Source: Lentzea guizhouensis
GTDB lineage: Bacteria; Actinomycetota; Actinomycetes; Mycobacteriales; Pseudonocardiaceae
Assembly: GCF_001701025.1 (NCBI RefSeq)
Contig: NZ_CP016793.1
Location: forward strand, 7,316,001 to 7,380,000
DNA length: 64,000 nt
Direction: 5' to 3'
The notes under the pieces were generated by a model. The model ran no database searches, was not told where the DNA came from, and saw only the letters and a list, made by a program, of their open reading frames with translations. Positions 19,546-29,313 of this stretch are shown here, in pieces. Both the position numbers and the translations under genes were made by a program. The stretch's first letter is position 1; every line of letters begins with the position of its first letter.

Positions 19546-22221
19546 TCACACCGGAGGCATGCGCAGACAGGACTCCGGCAAGCCCAGCCGAGCCAGAACC
19601 GCCTGGTGCTCGTCGCCCGCCGCGCCGAGGTGGTGAAGCCGTGCGAGGACGCGGGCGATCTGCAGGTCGTCGCCGATGGAACGCCAGGTGGCCAGAGCGC
19701 GCCGCAGGTACCGGATCGCGTCCGCCTCGCGGCCCGTCACGATGGCCAGGTCAGCCTGGCTGCGCAGGACCTCGCCCATGCCGTCGGTGCACGAGTTGCG
19801 CTCGTGCTCGGCGAGAGCGGCGTCGAGGCGGAACGCCGCCTGGACGTAGCGGCCCGCACGGATGTCGGCGTCCGCCCACGCCTGGTCGAGGTAGGCGAGT
19901 CCGGCAGTCTCGCCGCCCTCGTCGGCGATCTTGCGCGCCTTGGTGAAGGCGCGGTCCGCGTCGTCGATCCGGCCGAGGTGGGTGAGCGCGATGCCGTGGT
20001 GGTAGTGGGCGAGTGCGCCGGTGGCCGAGTCGTCGAACAGCGTCACCGCGCGTTCTGGTTCCCCTGCCTCGGTGAGTGTCCAAGCGAGGCTGTCCAGGCA
20101 CGTCTGCACCAGGCTGGGGCAGCCGGTGCGGGCGGCGGCCACCGCACGGGTGTGCCAGGTGGCCGCCTCGTGCAGCAGGCCGTGGCGCATCGACGCCTGG
20201 CCGCGCCTGCGCAGCGCCCGCACCTCCCACTCCGGGGTGCTCGCGGCGGCCAGCAGCCGGTCAGCGAGGGCGGGCAGACTGGCGTAGTCGTTGCGCTGCA
20301 ACCGGATCTCGAAGAGCACGTCGATGAGCCGGATGTCGTCGTGGGTTGGCATGAGGTGTTCCAGCTCGTCGCCGAGCGAGCGCAACCACCAGTAGCCGGC
20401 CATGCGCACCAGCAGTTCGGTGGCCAGGTCACCGAGTCCGAGATCGTTCGCCTGCGCGACTGCCGCCAGCAGGTTCGGCCACTCCACGTCGAACCACTCG
20501 AGCGGGTGGCGCCGGGCCGCGGTGGTCGGTACCACCGCGGGCAGCGGAGACGGTCGCGGCAGGTCGTGATCGAGCTGCGCGTCCGCCTCCGACACGAGGG
20601 CGAGCCACCCCGCCAGGATCGCGCGCACGTCTTCCTCCCGCTCCCGTGCGAATGCCAGCACGAGCTCATGCATGCGGAACCGCTCCTGGCCGGCGGCGTC
20701 CCGGCCGAGGCGGTTCACCAGGTGCGCGTCCACGAGCACGTCGACCGCCGGTGTGGCGACCCAGGCGGGCCAGTCGGGCCCGCTGAGGTTGCCCAGGGTG
20801 TGGAAGAGCTTGCGCGCGGGCGGATCGAGCGCCTCACAGCTCAGCTCGATGCTCGCCCGCACGTCCACGTCGCCGACGCGCAGGGCGCTGAGCCGCAGGC
20901 GTTCGTCGGTGAGCCTGACCCGCAGGTCTTCGAGCCGCCACGTCTCCTCGATCGCGAGCCTGCCCGCCGCCACGGACAGCGCGAGCGGCAGATGCCCGCA
21001 CAGCTCTGCGATCGCGGCGGCCGCTTCTCGTTCCGCCGCAACGCGTTCAGCGCCGATGACGCTCGTCATCAGCTCGACCGACGACGCGGGTGACAACAGC
21101 GGCAACGTCCAGCGCCGCACGCCCAGCAACCCGCCGAGCCGATGCCGTGAGGTGATCAGCGTCGTCGCGTTCAGCAACGGGCGGACCTGTTCCTCGTCAC
21201 GGGCGTCGTCGAGCACCACGAGCACCCGGCGGTCGGCGAGATGGCTGCGGTAGAGGGCGACCCGCTCCGCACTGTCCGCGGGCGGCTCGGCCCCGAGCGC
21301 TCGCAGGAACCTGCCGAGCACCTCGTGCGCCGTGGGAGTGGCTCGCAGGTCCGCGTACAGCTGCCCGTCGGGGAACTCGGCCGCCATCCGGTGCGCGACC
21401 GTGAGCGCCAGCACGGACTTGCCCACGCCGCCAGGTCCGAGGAGCAGGACGACACCGTGCGCCGCGCTGATCTCCTGCACCAGTTCGTCCCGCCCGGCCA
21501 GCGGGACGACGTGCGCGGGCAGTTGCCGCGGGCGCACCGCCATCCCGTGCAAGGCCTGCTGTTCCAGGCGCCGCAGGCCTTCTCCGGGCTTGATGCCGAG
21601 CTCGTCGGCGAACACCCGGTGCGTCCGGCGGTACACCTCCAACGCCTCCGCGCGCCGCCCCGCCTTGAGCAGCGCCCGCATGTGCTGTTCCCGCAACGCT
21701 TCCCGGTACGGATGCTCGCGGATCAGCTCGCGCAACTCGCGCAGCACGTCCTCGCTCCGGCCGGCGTCGAGCTCGGCCGCCAGCCGCGTCTCGATCACCG
21801 CGAGCCGCTCGTCGTGCAGCGCCTGGCGCAACCCGGCAGCCAGCTCGTCAGGCACGTTCGCCAGCGCGGGCCCACGCCACAGCGCCAGCGCGTCGTCCAG
21901 CGCTCCGGTGGCGGCGAGCGAGCGGAACTCGTGCAGGTCCAGCCGGTGTCCGTCGAGGCGCAGCTCGTACCCGGCGATCCCTGAGGTGATCACCTCCGCG
22001 CCGAGGCGCCCGCGCAGCCGGCTGACGAGGTTGTGCAGCTGGGCCTTCGCCGTCGGCGGCGGGTCGTCCGGCCACAGCGCGTCGATCAGCGCCTCCGCCC
22101 GCACCGCCGCGGGAGCAGCCAGGAGCAGCGTCGCGAGCACGAACCTCTCCCGCCCGCTGCCGGGCGGCACAGCTTCCCCGTCGCGCGAGACCTCGACCGG
22201 ACCGAGCACAGCAAACCGCAC
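19546..22221 (-). CDS. SARP/AfsR-type pathway regulator (OmpR-BTAD-NB-ARC-TPR)
   Basis: 891 residues starting at GTG after GGGGAGG. Domains in order: winged helix of OmpR type (residues 1-90, RFAVLGPVEVSRDGEAVPPG), bacterial transcriptional activation domain (about 95-240, ending VFADELGIKPGEGLRRLEQQ), NB-ARC ATPase with Walker A GPGGVGKS and LVVLDDARDEEQV, and C-terminal TPR-like repeats. AfsR/SARP proteins switch on antibiotic clusters by binding heptamer direct repeats. Such repeats are present in the divergent promoter at 22254-22271. It is the likely activator of the adjoining NRPS operon. Confidence 0.92.
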   Translation of the reverse strand: MRFAVLGPVEVSRDGEAVPPGSGRERFVLATLLLAAPAAVRAEALIDALWPDDPPPTAKAQLHNLVSRLRGRLGAEVITSGIAGYELRLDGHRLDLHEFRSLAATGALDDALALWRGPALANVPDELAAGLRQALHDERLAVIETRLAAELDAGRSEDVLRELRELIREHPYREALREQHMRALLKAGRRAEALEVYRRTHRVFADELGIKPGEGLRRLEQQALHGMAVRPRQLPAHVVPLAGRDELVQEISAAHGVVLLLGPGGVGKSVLALTVAHRMAAEFPDGQLYADLRATPTAHEVLGRFLRALGAEPPADSAERVALYRSHLADRRVLVVLDDARDEEQVRPLLNATTLITSRHRLGGLLGVRRWTLPLLSPASSVELMTSVIGAERVAAEREAAAAIAELCGHLPLALSVAAGRLAIEETWRLEDLRVRLTDERLRLSALRVGDVDVRASIELSCEALDPPARKLFHTLGNLSGPDWPAWVATPAVDVLVDAHLVNRLGRDAAGQERFRMHELVLAFAREREEDVRAILAGWLALVSEADAQLDHDLPRPSPLPAVVPTTAARRHPLEWFDVEWPNLLAAVAQANDLGLGDLATELLVRMAGYWWLRSLGDELEHLMPTHDDIRLIDVLFEIRLQRNDYASLPALADRLLAAASTPEWEVRALRRRGQASMRHGLLHEAATWHTRAVAAARTGCPSLVQTCLDSLAWTLTEAGEPERAVTLFDDSATGALAHYHHGIALTHLGRIDDADRAFTKARKIADEGGETAGLAYLDQAWADADIRAGRYVQAAFRLDAALAEHERNSCTDGMGEVLRSQADLAIVTGREADAIRYLRRALATWRSIGDDLQIARVLARLHHLGAAGDEHQAVLARLGLPESCLRMPPV

Positions 22222-22253
22222 AGCACTTCCTCCCCGGCACTCAGGGTAGTGGC

Positions 22254-22271
22254 TTGTTAGCGGGTTGTTAG
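22254..22271 (+). promoter_or_regulatory. SARP-type heptamer direct repeats
   Basis: TTGTTAG at 22254-22260 is repeated exactly at 22265-22271, an 11-base period with a 4-base spacer, which is the geometry bound by SARP regulators. It lies in the 108-base region between the SARP gene and the first biosynthetic gene. The repeats probably drive the operon at 22330, and perhaps the regulator itself. Confidence 0.7.
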
Positions 22272-22329
22272 AGCTTTTCGCCAAAGTCGGCCGCGTTGGA
22301 ACGGGTTCACCTACAGGGGGAAAGCACAG

Positions 22330-23979
22330 GTGGAGGAACACCTCGGCGACCGGCTCACATCCGTTGCCGCAGAACGCGTCTTCGCGCTCAACCACGCACA
22401 ACGCAGGGTGCTCCGGAACTGGTCGGTGGAGGAACGCCCCGGCAAGGTCGTCGAGATCATCGTCGCGCCGCCCGGCGGGTGTTCCGCGGATGCCGCGCAC
22501 ACGGCACTGCATCGCTTGATCGCCGCGCACGAAGCGTTGCGCAGCAGGCTCGCACACGACTCGAACGGAACATTGGTGCAGCAGGTCGTGGACGCGACAA
22601 CCGCGGCGCGAACCCTGGGCCACCACCACGAGGAGCTCGACGACTCTCTCGATCCGGGGGAGGTCGCCGCACGGCTGCGTCCGCACCCCGTCGATCCGGA
22701 GAAGGCAGCCTCCCACTGCACGCTGTACACCGTCCGTGGCCGCGTCCGCGTGGTCATGCTGTCGGTGTCGCACGTCTTCGCCGACGGCGTGAGCCAGCAG
22801 CTCCTGGTGCGCACGCTGGAAGCGCTGTTGACCGGAGTGATCACCGAGGTTCCCGCCGCGCTCCAGGCCGGCGCGTTCAGCGACGAGCGCGTCGCGGCGG
22901 TGCTGGAGGCGAACACCGCGCACTGGCGGAAGGTTCTCCTGCGGGCACCGCGAGCGTGCACGTACTCCGGCGGCGACCGAGGCCTGACGGAGGTCGTCAG
23001 GTCAGCCGGCGTGGTGGTGGAATCCGCGCTGCAGCAAGAGGTCCGGGCCGCGGCGGGCCGGTTGCGGACCAGTCCGTTCGTCATCTGGACGACCGCGGCG
23101 CAGTTGCTCACCTCGGCGTTGTGCGGCAGGCACGACCTCGTTTTCCGCTGCACCACGGCGAACCGCACCCGCGCCGCGGAGTTCGGTGTCGTCGCCCAGC
23201 TCGCACAGGCCGTCTACCCGCGGGTTGACGGAGGATCCGCGGACACCGTCGGGGAACGGGTCCGGCAGGTGCACACCGCTGTGCTCGCGGCGCAGCACCA
23301 CGGTGTCCACGACGCGGCCGCACTCCTGGACTGGCTCGACTCGCCCGGCGTGCGCGCGGGTGCCGTCTTCAAACCCGCCTTCGAGATCAACCACGCGGCG
23401 GCGCTGCGCGCCGATCTCAGCACGTCGCTGGTGAGCACGACGCCGGTCGAGGAGGAGAGCAGCGTCCGGGTGGACCCGCCTGCCGCGAACGCGGACCTCG
23501 CCGTCTCGATCTGGGAGGAACAGACGGGTGCGGCGGTGGTCCTGTCCGCGAGGCCCCCGGCGTGGCGGCAGCGGGAACCGGCCCGGCTGCTGGCCGATCT
23601 GCTGGCGACGGCACGGCATCTCTGCCAGGCGCCGCAGGACAAGGTCACCGACGTGGCCGTGGAGCCGCTGCCCGCCGTCGCCGGGCTGCTGCACGGGCAC
23701 CACAGCGGCGTCTCGCTCGACGTCGCCACCACGCGCGATCTTCTGCTGAGCCACCCGGCGGTCGTGGCGTGCGACTTCAGCCTGCACGTCGGTGACGCAG
23801 GACGACGCCTGCTGCGCGCCGAGGTCCGCCTCGACGTTCCAACGCCCGAACACCGGTTGCGGGAGTGGTACGCCGGCCGGCAGCGGCGTCTGTCCGGTGC
23901 GGTCGTCCCGGACGAGCTCGTTCTCATCGCCGCCGACGAACTCCGGCGGTTTTCAGGGCAGGGAGGACACCCAGCATGA
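22330..23979 (+). CDS. Free-standing NRPS condensation-domain protein
   Basis: 549 residues with the fold of a condensation domain and no A or T domain. The catalytic motif reads SHVFADG (residues 147-153), so the second His and the Asp of HHxxxDG are kept and the first His is Ser. It would join an aminoacyl- or peptidyl-carrier protein to an amine or second carrier in trans. The GTG start follows GGGGG. Its stop overlaps the SDR gene by four bases. It is the first gene of the operon and is divergent from the SARP activator. Confidence 0.82.
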   Translation: MEEHLGDRLTSVAAERVFALNHAQRRVLRNWSVEERPGKVVEIIVAPPGGCSADAAHTALHRLIAAHEALRSRLAHDSNGTLVQQVVDATTAARTLGHHHEELDDSLDPGEVAARLRPHPVDPEKAASHCTLYTVRGRVRVVMLSVSHVFADGVSQQLLVRTLEALLTGVITEVPAALQAGAFSDERVAAVLEANTAHWRKVLLRAPRACTYSGGDRGLTEVVRSAGVVVESALQQEVRAAAGRLRTSPFVIWTTAAQLLTSALCGRHDLVFRCTTANRTRAAEFGVVAQLAQAVYPRVDGGSADTVGERVRQVHTAVLAAQHHGVHDAAALLDWLDSPGVRAGAVFKPAFEINHAAALRADLSTSLVSTTPVEEESSVRVDPPAANADLAVSIWEEQTGAAVVLSARPPAWRQREPARLLADLLATARHLCQAPQDKVTDVAVEPLPAVAGLLHGHHSGVSLDVATTRDLLLSHPAVVACDFSLHVGDAGRRLLRAEVRLDVPTPEHRLREWYAGRQRRLSGAVVPDELVLIAADELRRFSGQGGHPA

Positions 23980-25022
23980 CGAAGTTGAACGTCCTGGTCA
24001 CAGGGGCGTCGGGCTATCTCGGTTCGGTGCTGGTCACCGAGTTGGACAGGCGCGGCCACCGGGTGATCGGCATCGACAACGGGCTCGTCGCCCGGCCGAG
24101 CGCACCCCTCGTCAACGGCGAGCACCTCGACGCCGACCTGCGTGACGTGAGCGAGTGGGCGTCGGTGCTGGACGGTGTGGACGCCGTGATCCACCTGGCC
24201 GCGATCGTGGGTGATCCCGCCTGCGGCCTCGACGAGAACCTGACCTGGGAGACCAACTACCTGGGCACCGTGCGGCTCGCAGAGGCCTGCCGGCGGCACG
24301 GTGTGTCGAAGTTCGTGTTCGCTTCCACGTGCAGCAACTACGGCATGTCCGTCGAGGACGCCGTGGAGGCGGGCACGCCGTTGCACCCGCATTCGGTCTA
24401 CGCGGAGAGCAAGGTCCACTCCGAACACCACCTGCTGGCCAACGCCGACGGCGAGTTCAGCCCGCGGATCCTGCGCCTGTCCACTTTGTACGGTGTGTCG
24501 TCGCGGATGCGCTTCGACCTCGCGGTCAACGTGATGACCGCGCACGCCGTGCGGGACAGGAGGATCACGGTGTTCGGCGGCGAGCAGTGGCGCCCGTTCC
24601 TGCACATCGCCGATGCGGCGGACGCGTTGATCCGGGCGGCGGAGCTCGACCGGGTCGACGGGATGCGGATCTGGAACTGCGGGTCGGAGGAGCAGACCTA
24701 CCCGATCGCCGAGCTGGCCAGGATGATCGCCGGGGTCGTGCCCGGCACCGAGGTGCACGTCGAGACGGACTCCGCGGACCTGCGCAACTACCGGGTCAAC
24801 TTCAGCCGGATGCGCACCACCCTCGCCTTCACCCCGCGTCGTGACCTCGTCGACGCCGTGCGGTCGATCGCGGACAGGCTGCTCGCGGGTCAGTGGGCCG
24901 ACCCGGCCGCGGCCGAGTACGTGAACGTCGAGCTGGTGCGCACCGCCCTGCGCGACGCCCACCCGGCCGCCGGGACCACGGGCGGTCACCGCTGGCCGCA
25001 GCTCAGCTTCGACGCGGCGTGA
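23976..25022 (+). CDS. NAD(P)-dependent epimerase/dehydratase (extended SDR)
   Basis: 348 residues. The Rossmann motif TGASGYLG is at the N-terminus. The catalytic Ser/Thr...YxxxK is seen as STCSNYG and YAESK. The C-terminal half is typical of sugar-nucleotide SDRs (FGGEQWRPFLHIADAADALI). It probably oxidises, epimerises or dehydrates a sugar- or polyol-type intermediate. Next to a DegT aminotransferase in the same operon this suggests making an amino group on a keto intermediate. The ATG overlaps the upstream stop. Confidence 0.86.
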   Translation: MTKLNVLVTGASGYLGSVLVTELDRRGHRVIGIDNGLVARPSAPLVNGEHLDADLRDVSEWASVLDGVDAVIHLAAIVGDPACGLDENLTWETNYLGTVRLAEACRRHGVSKFVFASTCSNYGMSVEDAVEAGTPLHPHSVYAESKVHSEHHLLANADGEFSPRILRLSTLYGVSSRMRFDLAVNVMTAHAVRDRRITVFGGEQWRPFLHIADAADALIRAAELDRVDGMRIWNCGSEEQTYPIAELARMIAGVVPGTEVHVETDSADLRNYRVNFSRMRTTLAFTPRRDLVDAVRSIADRLLAGQWADPAAAEYVNVELVRTALRDAHPAAGTTGGHRWPQLSFDAA

Positions 25023-25065
25023 ACCGCCGCCACCCACCCACACCCACGTCGAGGAGCGTGAGCTG

Positions 25066-25278
25066 GTGAGCAATCCCTTCGAAGACCCCGAGGGCAAGTT
25101 CGTCGTCCTGGTGAACGACGAGGACCAGCACTCGCTGTGGCCCGCGTTCGCCGCCGTGCCGCGGGGCTGGCGGCAGGTGCTGCCGGAGACCAGGCGGAGC
25201 GTGGCGCTGGAGTTCATCACGCAGAGCTGGCCCGACATCCGGCCCGCCGGTGTCCGAACGAGCGGAGCGCCGTCGTGA
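25066..25278 (+). CDS. MbtH-like protein
   Basis: 70 residues. The family signature is intact: NPFEDPEGKFVVLVNDEDQH, then LWPAFAAVPRGWRQV and SWPDIRP with the conserved tryptophans. MbtH proteins bind A domains and allow their folding and activity. The GTG start follows GAGGAG. The last base pairs overlap the GTG of the adenylation gene, implying that they are made in equal amounts and act together. Confidence 0.95.
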   Translation: MSNPFEDPEGKFVVLVNDEDQHSLWPAFAAVPRGWRQVLPETRRSVALEFITQSWPDIRPAGVRTSGAPS

Positions 25279-27026
25279 AGGTGCTGATCGAGCGGTTCGA
25301 GCAGACGGCGGCCGCGTGGCCGGACAAGCTCGCGGTCCTGGACGGGCCGGAGGAGCTGTCCTACGGGGAACTGGACCGCCGGGCGGACGGGCTGGCCGCT
25401 CGCCTGGCCGGGCGCGGCATCCGCGCGGGTGACCTGGTCGCCATCGCACTGCCGCGGTCGGCGGCGCAGTTCGTGGCGATGTTCGCGGTGGTGAAGGCGG
25501 GCGCGGCGTTCCTCCCGCTGGACCTCGACCACCCGGCCCTGCGGCTGGCGCAGATGGTTCGGGACGCCGCGCCGAGGTGCGTCATCACCTCGGCCGCGGC
25601 CGGTGCCGCCGACTGGCTGGCGAGCGTGCCGCGCGTGGACGTCGACGAGATCGGCGAGGCGAACGCGGAGCCACCGCGGCAGGCGGGCGAGGTGAGCCTC
25701 GACCACCCGGCGTACGTCCTGTACACCTCCGGCTCCACCGGCGAACCGAAGGGCGTGATCACCTCCCAGCGCGCACTGGCCAACCGCCTGAGCTGGATGC
25801 AGGAGCGCTACCCGCTCGCGGAGACGGACCGGGTCGTGCTGAAGACCCCCTGCGGGTTCGACGTGTCGATCTGGGAGTACCTGTGGGCGCTCAACGCTCG
25901 CGCCGCGGTGGTGGTCTGCAAGCCAGGCGGGCATCGCGATCCCGGGTACCTGGCCCGGCTGATGGCCGACAGCCGGGTGACCGTCGCGCACTTCGTCCCG
26001 TCGATGCTCAGGGTCTTCGTCGACCGGGGCGGGTTCGCCGGCCTGACGGCGCTGCGGCGGGTGTTCTGCAGCGGGGAGGTGTTGCCCGCCGATCTGGTCA
26101 AACGCCTGCGTGCGGACACGGACGTGCCGGTGCACAACCTGTACGGCCCGACCGAGGCGGCCATCGACGTCACGGCGTTCGACTGCCCCGGCGAACCGCC
26201 TGGCGCGGTGGTGCCGATCGGGACCGCGGTGCCGGGGTGCCGCACCTACGTGCTGGACGACCGGCTCGGCCACGTCACGGGGGAGTCCGAGGGCGAGCTG
26301 TACCTGGCGGGCGTTCAACTCGCGCACGGCTACCTCGGGCGGCCGGACCTCACCGCGGAGCGCTTCGTCGCCGACCCCTTCGGCGGGCCCGGTGAGCGCA
26401 TGTACCGGACCGGCGACCTGGTCCGGCGGGACGGCGACGGCCTGCTCGTGTTCGTCGGCCGCGTCGACGGGCAGGTCAAGATCCGCGGCCAGCGGATCGA
26501 GCTCGGGGAGATCGAGAACACGCTGGAGGCCTGTCCCGGTGTGGCCCAGGCCGCCGTGGCGGTCGCGGACACCCCGGCGGCGGGACCGCGTCTGGTGGCC
26601 TGCTGGGTCGCGGAGTCCTGCGCTGCGCTCGTGGATCAGGACCTGCGGGCGCACCTGGCCGAACGGCTGCCAGAGGCCATGGTGCCGGCGGTCTTCGTCC
26701 AGCTGGACGCCCTGCCGGTCACGGCGAGCGGCAAGCTGGACCGGCGGGCGGTGGCGGAGTCGGCGGCGGCGGTGGGAGACGTCGCCGGCTCCGCGCCGCA
26801 GGGCCCGGTCGAGAACGCGGTGGCGTCGATCTGGTCGTCGTTGCTCGGGGTCGACCGGGTCGGCGCGACCGACAACTTCTTCGCGCTGGGCGGTCACTCC
26901 CTGCTGGTCCCGGAGCTCGTCGACCAGGTGTGGCGGGAGCTCGGTGTCGACCTGCCGATCGCCGTGCTGTTCGAGGCCCCGACCGTGGCGGAGTTCGCCA
27001 GGGCGATCGAGGGCAGCGACCCGTGA
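25275..27026 (+). CDS. NRPS A-T didomain, predicted L-serine activating
   Basis: 583 residues: adenylation domain (about 1-490) with [20 protein letters not shown] and the A10 lysine in ASGKLDRR, then a carrier domain with the phosphopantetheine Ser in LGGHSLL. Aligning core motifs by eye to GrsA gives the specificity code D-V-W-H-F-S-L-I-D-K, almost identical to the EntF serine code. It loads Ser on a free carrier that the free C domain or the terminal C domain of the large NRPS can use. The GTG overlaps the MbtH stop. Confidence 0.9.
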   Translation: MKVLIERFEQTAAAWPDKLAVLDGPEELSYGELDRRADGLAARLAGRGIRAGDLVAIALPRSAAQFVAMFAVVKAGAAFLPLDLDHPALRLAQMVRDAAPRCVITSAAAGAADWLASVPRVDVDEIGEANAEPPRQAGEVSLDHPAYVLYTSGSTGEPKGVITSQRALANRLSWMQERYPLAETDRVVLKTPCGFDVSIWEYLWALNARAAVVVCKPGGHRDPGYLARLMADSRVTVAHFVPSMLRVFVDRGGFAGLTALRRVFCSGEVLPADLVKRLRADTDVPVHNLYGPTEAAIDVTAFDCPGEPPGAVVPIGTAVPGCRTYVLDDRLGHVTGESEGELYLAGVQLAHGYLGRPDLTAERFVADPFGGPGERMYRTGDLVRRDGDGLLVFVGRVDGQVKIRGQRIELGEIENTLEACPGVAQAAVAVADTPAAGPRLVACWVAESCAALVDQDLRAHLAERLPEAMVPAVFVQLDALPVTASGKLDRRAVAESAAAVGDVAGSAPQGPVENAVASIWSSLLGVDRVGATDNFFALGGHSLLVPELVDQVWRELGVDLPIAVLFEAPTVAEFARAIEGSDP

Positions 27027-27037
27027 GGGCAGATGTG

Positions 27038-27832
27038 ATGTCCGAACCGGGTGACGCGGGCGTGCCGAACGACGACTTCGTGGTGCTGTCACCGGAGGTG
27101 TGCGTTCTGCTCGACGGCGTCACCCCGCAGGCCGACGACGACGGGTGCGCTCACGGCGTCGGATGGTTCGTCCGGACGCTCGGTTCGGCGCTCATGCGGA
27201 GGCTGTCCGGCAGCCCCGGCGCGCCACTGGGCGACTGCGTGGCCGCGGCCATCACCGAGACGGCTCGCGAGCACCGGCGCGACGGCGGGCGGTGCGACCT
27301 CGGCAACCGGGCGACGCCGCAAGCGACCTTGCTGGTGGTGAGGTGCGGGCCCACCTCCGTCGACTACTTCGTCCTGGGCGACGTGACGCTGCTCGTGGAC
27401 CGGCCCGCGGGTCTGCTCGTCATCACCGACGACCGCGGTGAGCGGCTCGCCCAGGAGTTCCTGCACCGCTACGGCCACCTGCCCGCCGGGTCGGGCGAGG
27501 CGCGCGAAGCCTGGGACCGCTACCGCGCCCTGCGCAACGCGCCAGGCGGGTACTGGACGGCGGCGGCGGACCCGCACGCGGCCCGCCAAGGGGTGACGGG
27601 TGCGGTGGCGAGGGACTCGGCCCGCGGCCTGCTGGCCATGACCGACGGCGCCACGCGGTACGCCGACCTGTTCGGACTGACCGACTGGGCGGGCGTTCAT
27701 CGACTTGTGACGGAGCACGGCGTCGACGAGCTGATCACCAGGCTGCGCACGCACGAGCGGGCCCACCCGGAACCCGGCCGGCGCCGCACGAAGATCAGCG
27801 ACGACGCGACCGTCGTGCGGATCCAGCTGTAG
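27038..27832 (+). CDS. PP2C-like protein phosphatase domain protein
   Basis: 264 residues from ATG 27038 (GAGGG nine bases upstream); GTG 27023, overlapping the previous stop, is an alternative giving 269. The PP2C-type motifs are partly retained: LLDGVTPQADDD in place of DGMGG near the N-terminus, LLAMTDGATRYADLFG in the middle, and SDDATVVRI at the end. Metal-binding Asp residues are present, but the classic first motif is divergent. A serine/threonine phosphatase inside an NRPS operon is unusual, and it may act on a phosphorylated pathway intermediate (inference). Confidence 0.72.
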   Translation: MSEPGDAGVPNDDFVVLSPEVCVLLDGVTPQADDDGCAHGVGWFVRTLGSALMRRLSGSPGAPLGDCVAAAITETAREHRRDGGRCDLGNRATPQATLLVVRCGPTSVDYFVLGDVTLLVDRPAGLLVITDDRGERLAQEFLHRYGHLPAGSGEAREAWDRYRALRNAPGGYWTAAADPHAARQGVTGAVARDSARGLLAMTDGATRYADLFGLTDWAGVHRLVTEHGVDELITRLRTHERAHPEPGRRRTKISDDATVVRIQL

Positions 27833-27858
27833 CCACCTCGACGACGGAAGCGGGAACC

Positions 27859-29313
27859 ATGGCGGAACTGCACGACCTCACCGCGCTCGAACAGGCCGCG
27901 GCCGTCCGCACGGGGGAGGTGGGCGTGGTCGAGCTCGTCGACCACTGCCTGCAACGGATCCGGCAGCACAACCCGGCGCTCGGTGCGTTCGTCACCGTGA
28001 CCGCCGACCTGGCGCGCGGCCAGGCCGTGGCCGCCGAGGCGCTGTTGCGCCACGGCGGGCAGTTCCCGCCTCTCTTCGGGGTACCGACCGCGATCAAGGA
28101 CCTGAACAACGTGGCGGGCGTGCCCATGTCGTCGGGGTCCCGTGCGGTCGCGGGCGTCGTGTCCGAGCACGACGACCACGTGGTGACGCTGCTGCGGGAC
28201 GCCGGAACCATCAGCCTCGGCAAGACCAACGTCCCCGAGTTCGGCGTGCCGTTCTACACCGAGAGCGGGGTCGCGCCACCCGCACGCACTCCGTGGAACC
28301 TGACCTGCTCGGCGGGAGGCTCCAGCGGTGGCGCGGCGGCCGCCGTGGCCGCGGGCCTGGTGCCGATCGCGCAGGGCAACGACGGCGGAGGCTCCATCCG
28401 GGTGCCGGGCAGCGTGTGCGGCGTCGTGGGCCTCAAGGCGTCGCGCGGCAGGATCGCCAACGGTCCTGGTGGCGGCGAGACGACAGGAATGGTGGCCAAC
28501 GGCCCGATCGCGCGGACCGTCGCGGACGCCGCCGCGATGCTGGACGCGATGGCCGTGCCGATGCCGGGCGAACTGTTCACCGCACCACCGCTGCCGCCGG
28601 GGGAGACCTACCTCGGCCATGCCCGCCGGCCACCGGGCAAGCTCCGCATCGGCAGGTACCGCACCCCTGCCGACCCGGCCCTGCCCGTCCACGAGGAGTG
28701 CCTGACGGCGTGGGACGACGCCACCGCGCTGCTCACCGGGCTCGGGCACGAGGTCGAGGACGTCGAGTCGCCGTTCCCGGCGGAGATCGTGCACCACTTC
28801 GAGACGGTCCTCTGCGTCGGCCCGGCCGCCCTCGCGCTCGACGATCGGCAGACCGCCGAGCTGACGCCGCTCACGCGGTGGTTGCGAGAGCGGGGGACGG
28901 AGGTCTCGGCCGTCGAGTTCGTCACCTCGTTGCGGGCGCTGCGGAAGCTGGCGCGCACAGCGGTGGTCCGGGCCGGCGGCTACGACGCGTTGCTCACCCC
29001 GACGCTGGCCCAGCCGCCGCGGCCGGTCGGCTGGTTCACCTCGGCCGGCGACCCGGCGGCGAACCTGCGACGCCAGATCGAGTTCTCCCCGTTCACCTTC
29101 CCCCACAACGTGTCCGGACAGCCCGCGATCACCCTGCCGCTGCGGTGGACGGCACAGGGCCTGCCGATCGGCGTGATGCTGGCCGGTCGCCCGGCGGCCG
29201 AGCACGTGCTGGTCGCGCTGGCCGCGCAACTGGAGTCGGCCCGGCCGTGGCGTGACCGCCACCCGCCGATCTGGACGCAATCCCCGCTGCACACCCAAGG
29301 AGGCCCGCGGTGA
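27859..29313 (+). CDS. Amidase-signature enzyme
   Basis: 484 residues, full length for the amidase-signature family. The Ser-cisSer-Lys triad is readable: Lys80 in TAIKDLNN, Ser155 in SAGGSSGG and the nucleophile Ser179 in GNDGGGSIRVPGS. It hydrolyses or transfers amides. In this operon it may release a product, trim a protecting group or deamidate an Asn-derived unit. No signal peptide is present, so it is cytosolic. Its stop overlaps the start of the large NRPS (ATGA-like GTGA), so it is made with it. Confidence 0.88.
   Translation: MAELHDLTALEQAAAVRTGEVGVVELVDHCLQRIRQHNPALGAFVTVTADLARGQAVAAEALLRHGGQFPPLFGVPTAIKDLNNVAGVPMSSGSRAVAGVVSEHDDHVVTLLRDAGTISLGKTNVPEFGVPFYTESGVAPPARTPWNLTCSAGGSSGGAAAAVAAGLVPIAQGNDGGGSIRVPGSVCGVVGLKASRGRIANGPGGGETTGMVANGPIARTVADAAAMLDAMAVPMPGELFTAPPLPPGETYLGHARRPPGKLRIGRYRTPADPALPVHEECLTAWDDATALLTGLGHEVEDVESPFPAEIVHHFETVLCVGPAALALDDRQTAELTPLTRWLRERGTEVSAVEFVTSLRALRKLARTAVVRAGGYDALLTPTLAQPPRPVGWFTSAGDPAANLRRQIEFSPFTFPHNVSGQPAITLPLRWTAQGLPIGVMLAGRPAAEHVLVALAAQLESARPWRDRHPPIWTQSPLHTQGGPR

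Noticed and set aside
23214..27092. A 1292-codon open frame antisense to the epimerase and A-T genes
   Set aside because: The length is impressive, but the translated sequence is low-complexity, Arg- and His-rich, and the plus strand shows clear NRPS motifs.
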